Of a DNA stretch of 23,736 nt, positions 22,654-23,736 are shown in pieces. The stretch spans positions 1 through 23,736 of the forward strand of contig JAKAMV010000041.1 of NCBI GenBank assembly GCA_021812735.1, written 5' to 3'. Positions within the stretch are counted from its first letter, which is position 1, and each line of letters starts with the position of its first letter. The notes below the pieces were generated by a model. It had not been told where the DNA came from and ran no database searches. It was given only the letters and a program-made list of their open reading frames with translations. The position numbers and the translations under genes were made by a program. The DNA is from Chloroflexota bacterium. Its GTDB lineage: Bacteria > Chloroflexota > Limnocylindria > Limnocylindrales > CSP1-4.

Positions 22654-23736
22654 TCAGCGCGGGAACGCGGCGGCCACGCCGCCATCGACGGGGATGACGG
22701 CGCCCGTCGTCCGGGACGACGCCTCCGACAGGAGGAACAGCACCGCGCTCGCGACGTCCTTGGTCGTCACGTGGCGGTGCAGCAGGTTCCGCCTGGCGTA
22801 GAAGTCCTCCAGCTCGTCGGGCTTGATCCCGTGCTCCGCGGCGCGCTGCTCGCGGAGGCCGCCCGCCCAGAGGCGCGAGTTGTCGAAGACGGCGTCGGGG
22901 TTGACGGCGTTGGTGCGCACCCCGAGCGGCCCGCCCTCGAGGGCGGCGATCCGCATCAGCTGAACCATCCCGGCCTTGGTCACCGAGTAGCCGCCGAAGC
23001 CGGCCCCGGGGGCGAAGGCGTTCTTGCTGGCGACGTAGACGATGGCGCCGCCGATGCCCTGCACCCGCATCCGCCGCAGCGCCTCGCGGGTCAGCAGGAA
23101 GGCGCTGGTGAGGTTGACCTCGAGGCCGCGGCGCCAGCGGGCGGTCTCCAGCTCCTCGAGCGGCGAGGCAATGCCGATGCCGGCGTTGACCACCACGCCG
23201 TCGAGCCCGCCGAACCGGCGGATCGCCGTCCGGACCGTCTCGCTGACGACCGCCTCGTCGGACTGGTCGCCGGCCACCCAGGCGGGCCGGGGCGCTCCCG
23301 CCGCGGCGGCCTCATCGGCGAGCAGCTGGAGCGAGTCTCCGTCGAGGTCGGCCGCGACCACGCTTGCGCCCGCCTTCGCGAGTTCGAGCGCGATAGCACG
23401 CCCGATGCCCGACGCGGCGCCGGTCACGATGTGCACCGTGCCGGCGAACGGTCGGCCGGGGTCGCCCAGCGTCAGCTTGTAGAGCTCGAGCGGCCAGTAG
23501 TCGAAGCGGAACGTCTCCGGCTCGGGCAGCGGCGCCAGTTGGCCGAAGGCGTCCTTCGTGCGCGCCAGCGTGATCCCGGCGTGGTACGCCGTCTCGGCCG
23601 CCCGGCCGGCGTCCTCGGCCGAGGCGCCGGCGATCACGCCGCCGACGCCCGGCACCAGCGCCACGCGCGGCAGCGGGTCGCGCATGGGGATGTCGCCCTC
23701 GAGCAGCGGACGGTGGGCCTCGTAGTAGGCCGCGTA
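22654..23736 (-). CDS. Bifunctional class II aldolase / short-chain dehydrogenase (RhaD-SDR fusion type), C-terminal part (5' partial)
   Basis: The frame stays open to the right edge, so the N terminus is missing; about 360 residues are visible. The first ~80 visible residues (YYEAHRPLLEGDIPMRDPLP, VALVPGVGGVIAGAS, FRFDYWPLELYKLTL) match the aldolase-side end and linker of rhamnulose-1-phosphate aldolase/dehydrogenase fusions. The rest is a complete SDR: cofactor motif TGAASGIGRA, NAGIG, catalytic YSVTK with the preceding VYVASKNAF, and the long substrate loop NPDAVFDNSRLWAGGLREQR typical of this fusion family. Such enzymes cleave a 1-phosphoketose to DHAP plus a small aldehyde and oxidise the aldehyde. 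Residue Met at 23683-23685 is internal, not a start. Rhamnose is the known substrate in several bacteria, but no rhamnose kinase or isomerase is visible and the neighbouring kinase is MtnK-like. Confidence 0.83.
   Translation of the reverse strand, partial: YAAYYEAHRPLLEGDIPMRDPLPRVALVPGVGGVIAGASAEDAGRAAETAYHAGITLARTKDAFGQLAPLPEPETFRFDYWPLELYKLTLGDPGRPFAGTVHIVTGAASGIGRAIALELAKAGASVVAADLDGDSLQLLADEAAAAGAPRPAWVAGDQSDEAVVSETVRTAIRRFGGLDGVVVNAGIGIASPLEELETARWRRGLEVNLTSAFLLTREALRRMRVQGIGGAIVYVASKNAFAPGAGFGGYSVTKAGMVQLMRIAALEGGPLGVRTNAVNPDAVFDNSRLWAGGLREQRAAEHGIKPDELEDFYARRNLLHRHVTTKDVASAVLFLLSEASSRTTGAVIPVDGGVAAAFPR

Noticed and set aside
14562..23736. Calling the locus a canonical lsr (AI-2) operon
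   Set aside because: There is no LsrK, LsrR or LsrG, only one permease, and the binding protein is not clearly LsrB; only the LsrF- and LsrE-like genes match.
22654..23736. Calling the locus a rhamnose operon from the RhaD-SDR fusion
   Set aside because: No rhamnulose kinase, rhamnose isomerase or mutarotase is in the window, and the neighbouring kinase is clearly MtnK-like; a rhamnose role remains possible only if such genes lie upstream.

Overview
The window is very GC-rich, densely coded bacterial DNA, with GTG starts and 4-bp GTGA or ATGA gene overlaps. Both lipoprotein solute-binding proteins carry Ala/Ser/Thr/Pro-rich linkers after the lipobox cysteine. This composition suggests an actinomycete or a high-GC Chloroflexota lineage (for example Limnocylindria-like). 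That placement is an inference; no rRNA or other taxonomic marker is present. I see no tRNA, CRISPR array, insertion sequence or phage gene.

Region 1 (1-443) is the 3' end of a GcvT/dimethylglycine-dehydrogenase-type gene on the + strand.

Region 2 (298-11631) is an alpha-glucan/alpha-glucoside locus. On the minus strand a glycogen-debranching-type glucosidase overlaps a GT4 glycosyltransferase by 4 bp. Divergent from them, a LacI-type regulator is followed by a sugar-binding lipoprotein, two MalF/MalG-type (AglF/AglG-like) permeases, and one polypeptide that fuses a GH65 disaccharide phosphorylase to a beta-phosphoglucomutase. A sigma70-like promoter with a LacI-type palindrome (4030-4056) lies ahead of the regulator. 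The logic is import of an alpha-linked glucose disaccharide, phosphorolysis to beta-glucose-1-P plus glucose, and conversion to glucose-6-P on the same protein. No transporter ATPase is encoded here.

Region 3 (11648-14272, minus strand) is a compact redox operon: a small one-TM protein, a bis-heme ferric-reductase-like membrane protein, a NuoF-like flavin/Fe-S protein and a 3-cysteine ferredoxin. It reads as an NAD(P)H-to-membrane-heme electron path with unknown acceptor.

Region 4 (14381-23736) is the most unusual part. On the + strand an LsrF-type thiolase/aldolase is followed 3 nt later by a ribulose-phosphate-3-epimerase-like (LsrE-like) gene. Converging on them from the right is a minus-strand run: the C-terminal part of an aldolase/short-chain dehydrogenase fusion (cut by the window edge), an Rbs/Lsr-type ABC transporter (binding lipoprotein, double ATPase, permease), a methylthioribose kinase, a SnoaL-like small protein and a GntR/UTRA regulator. 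This combines AI-2-processing enzymes with a methylthioribose/5-deoxypentose kinase and a DHAP-forming aldolase fusion. It suggests an uptake and degradation route for a 5-deoxy- or 5-thio-pentose or an AI-2-like compound. The true substrate and the missing isomerase cannot be settled from this window.
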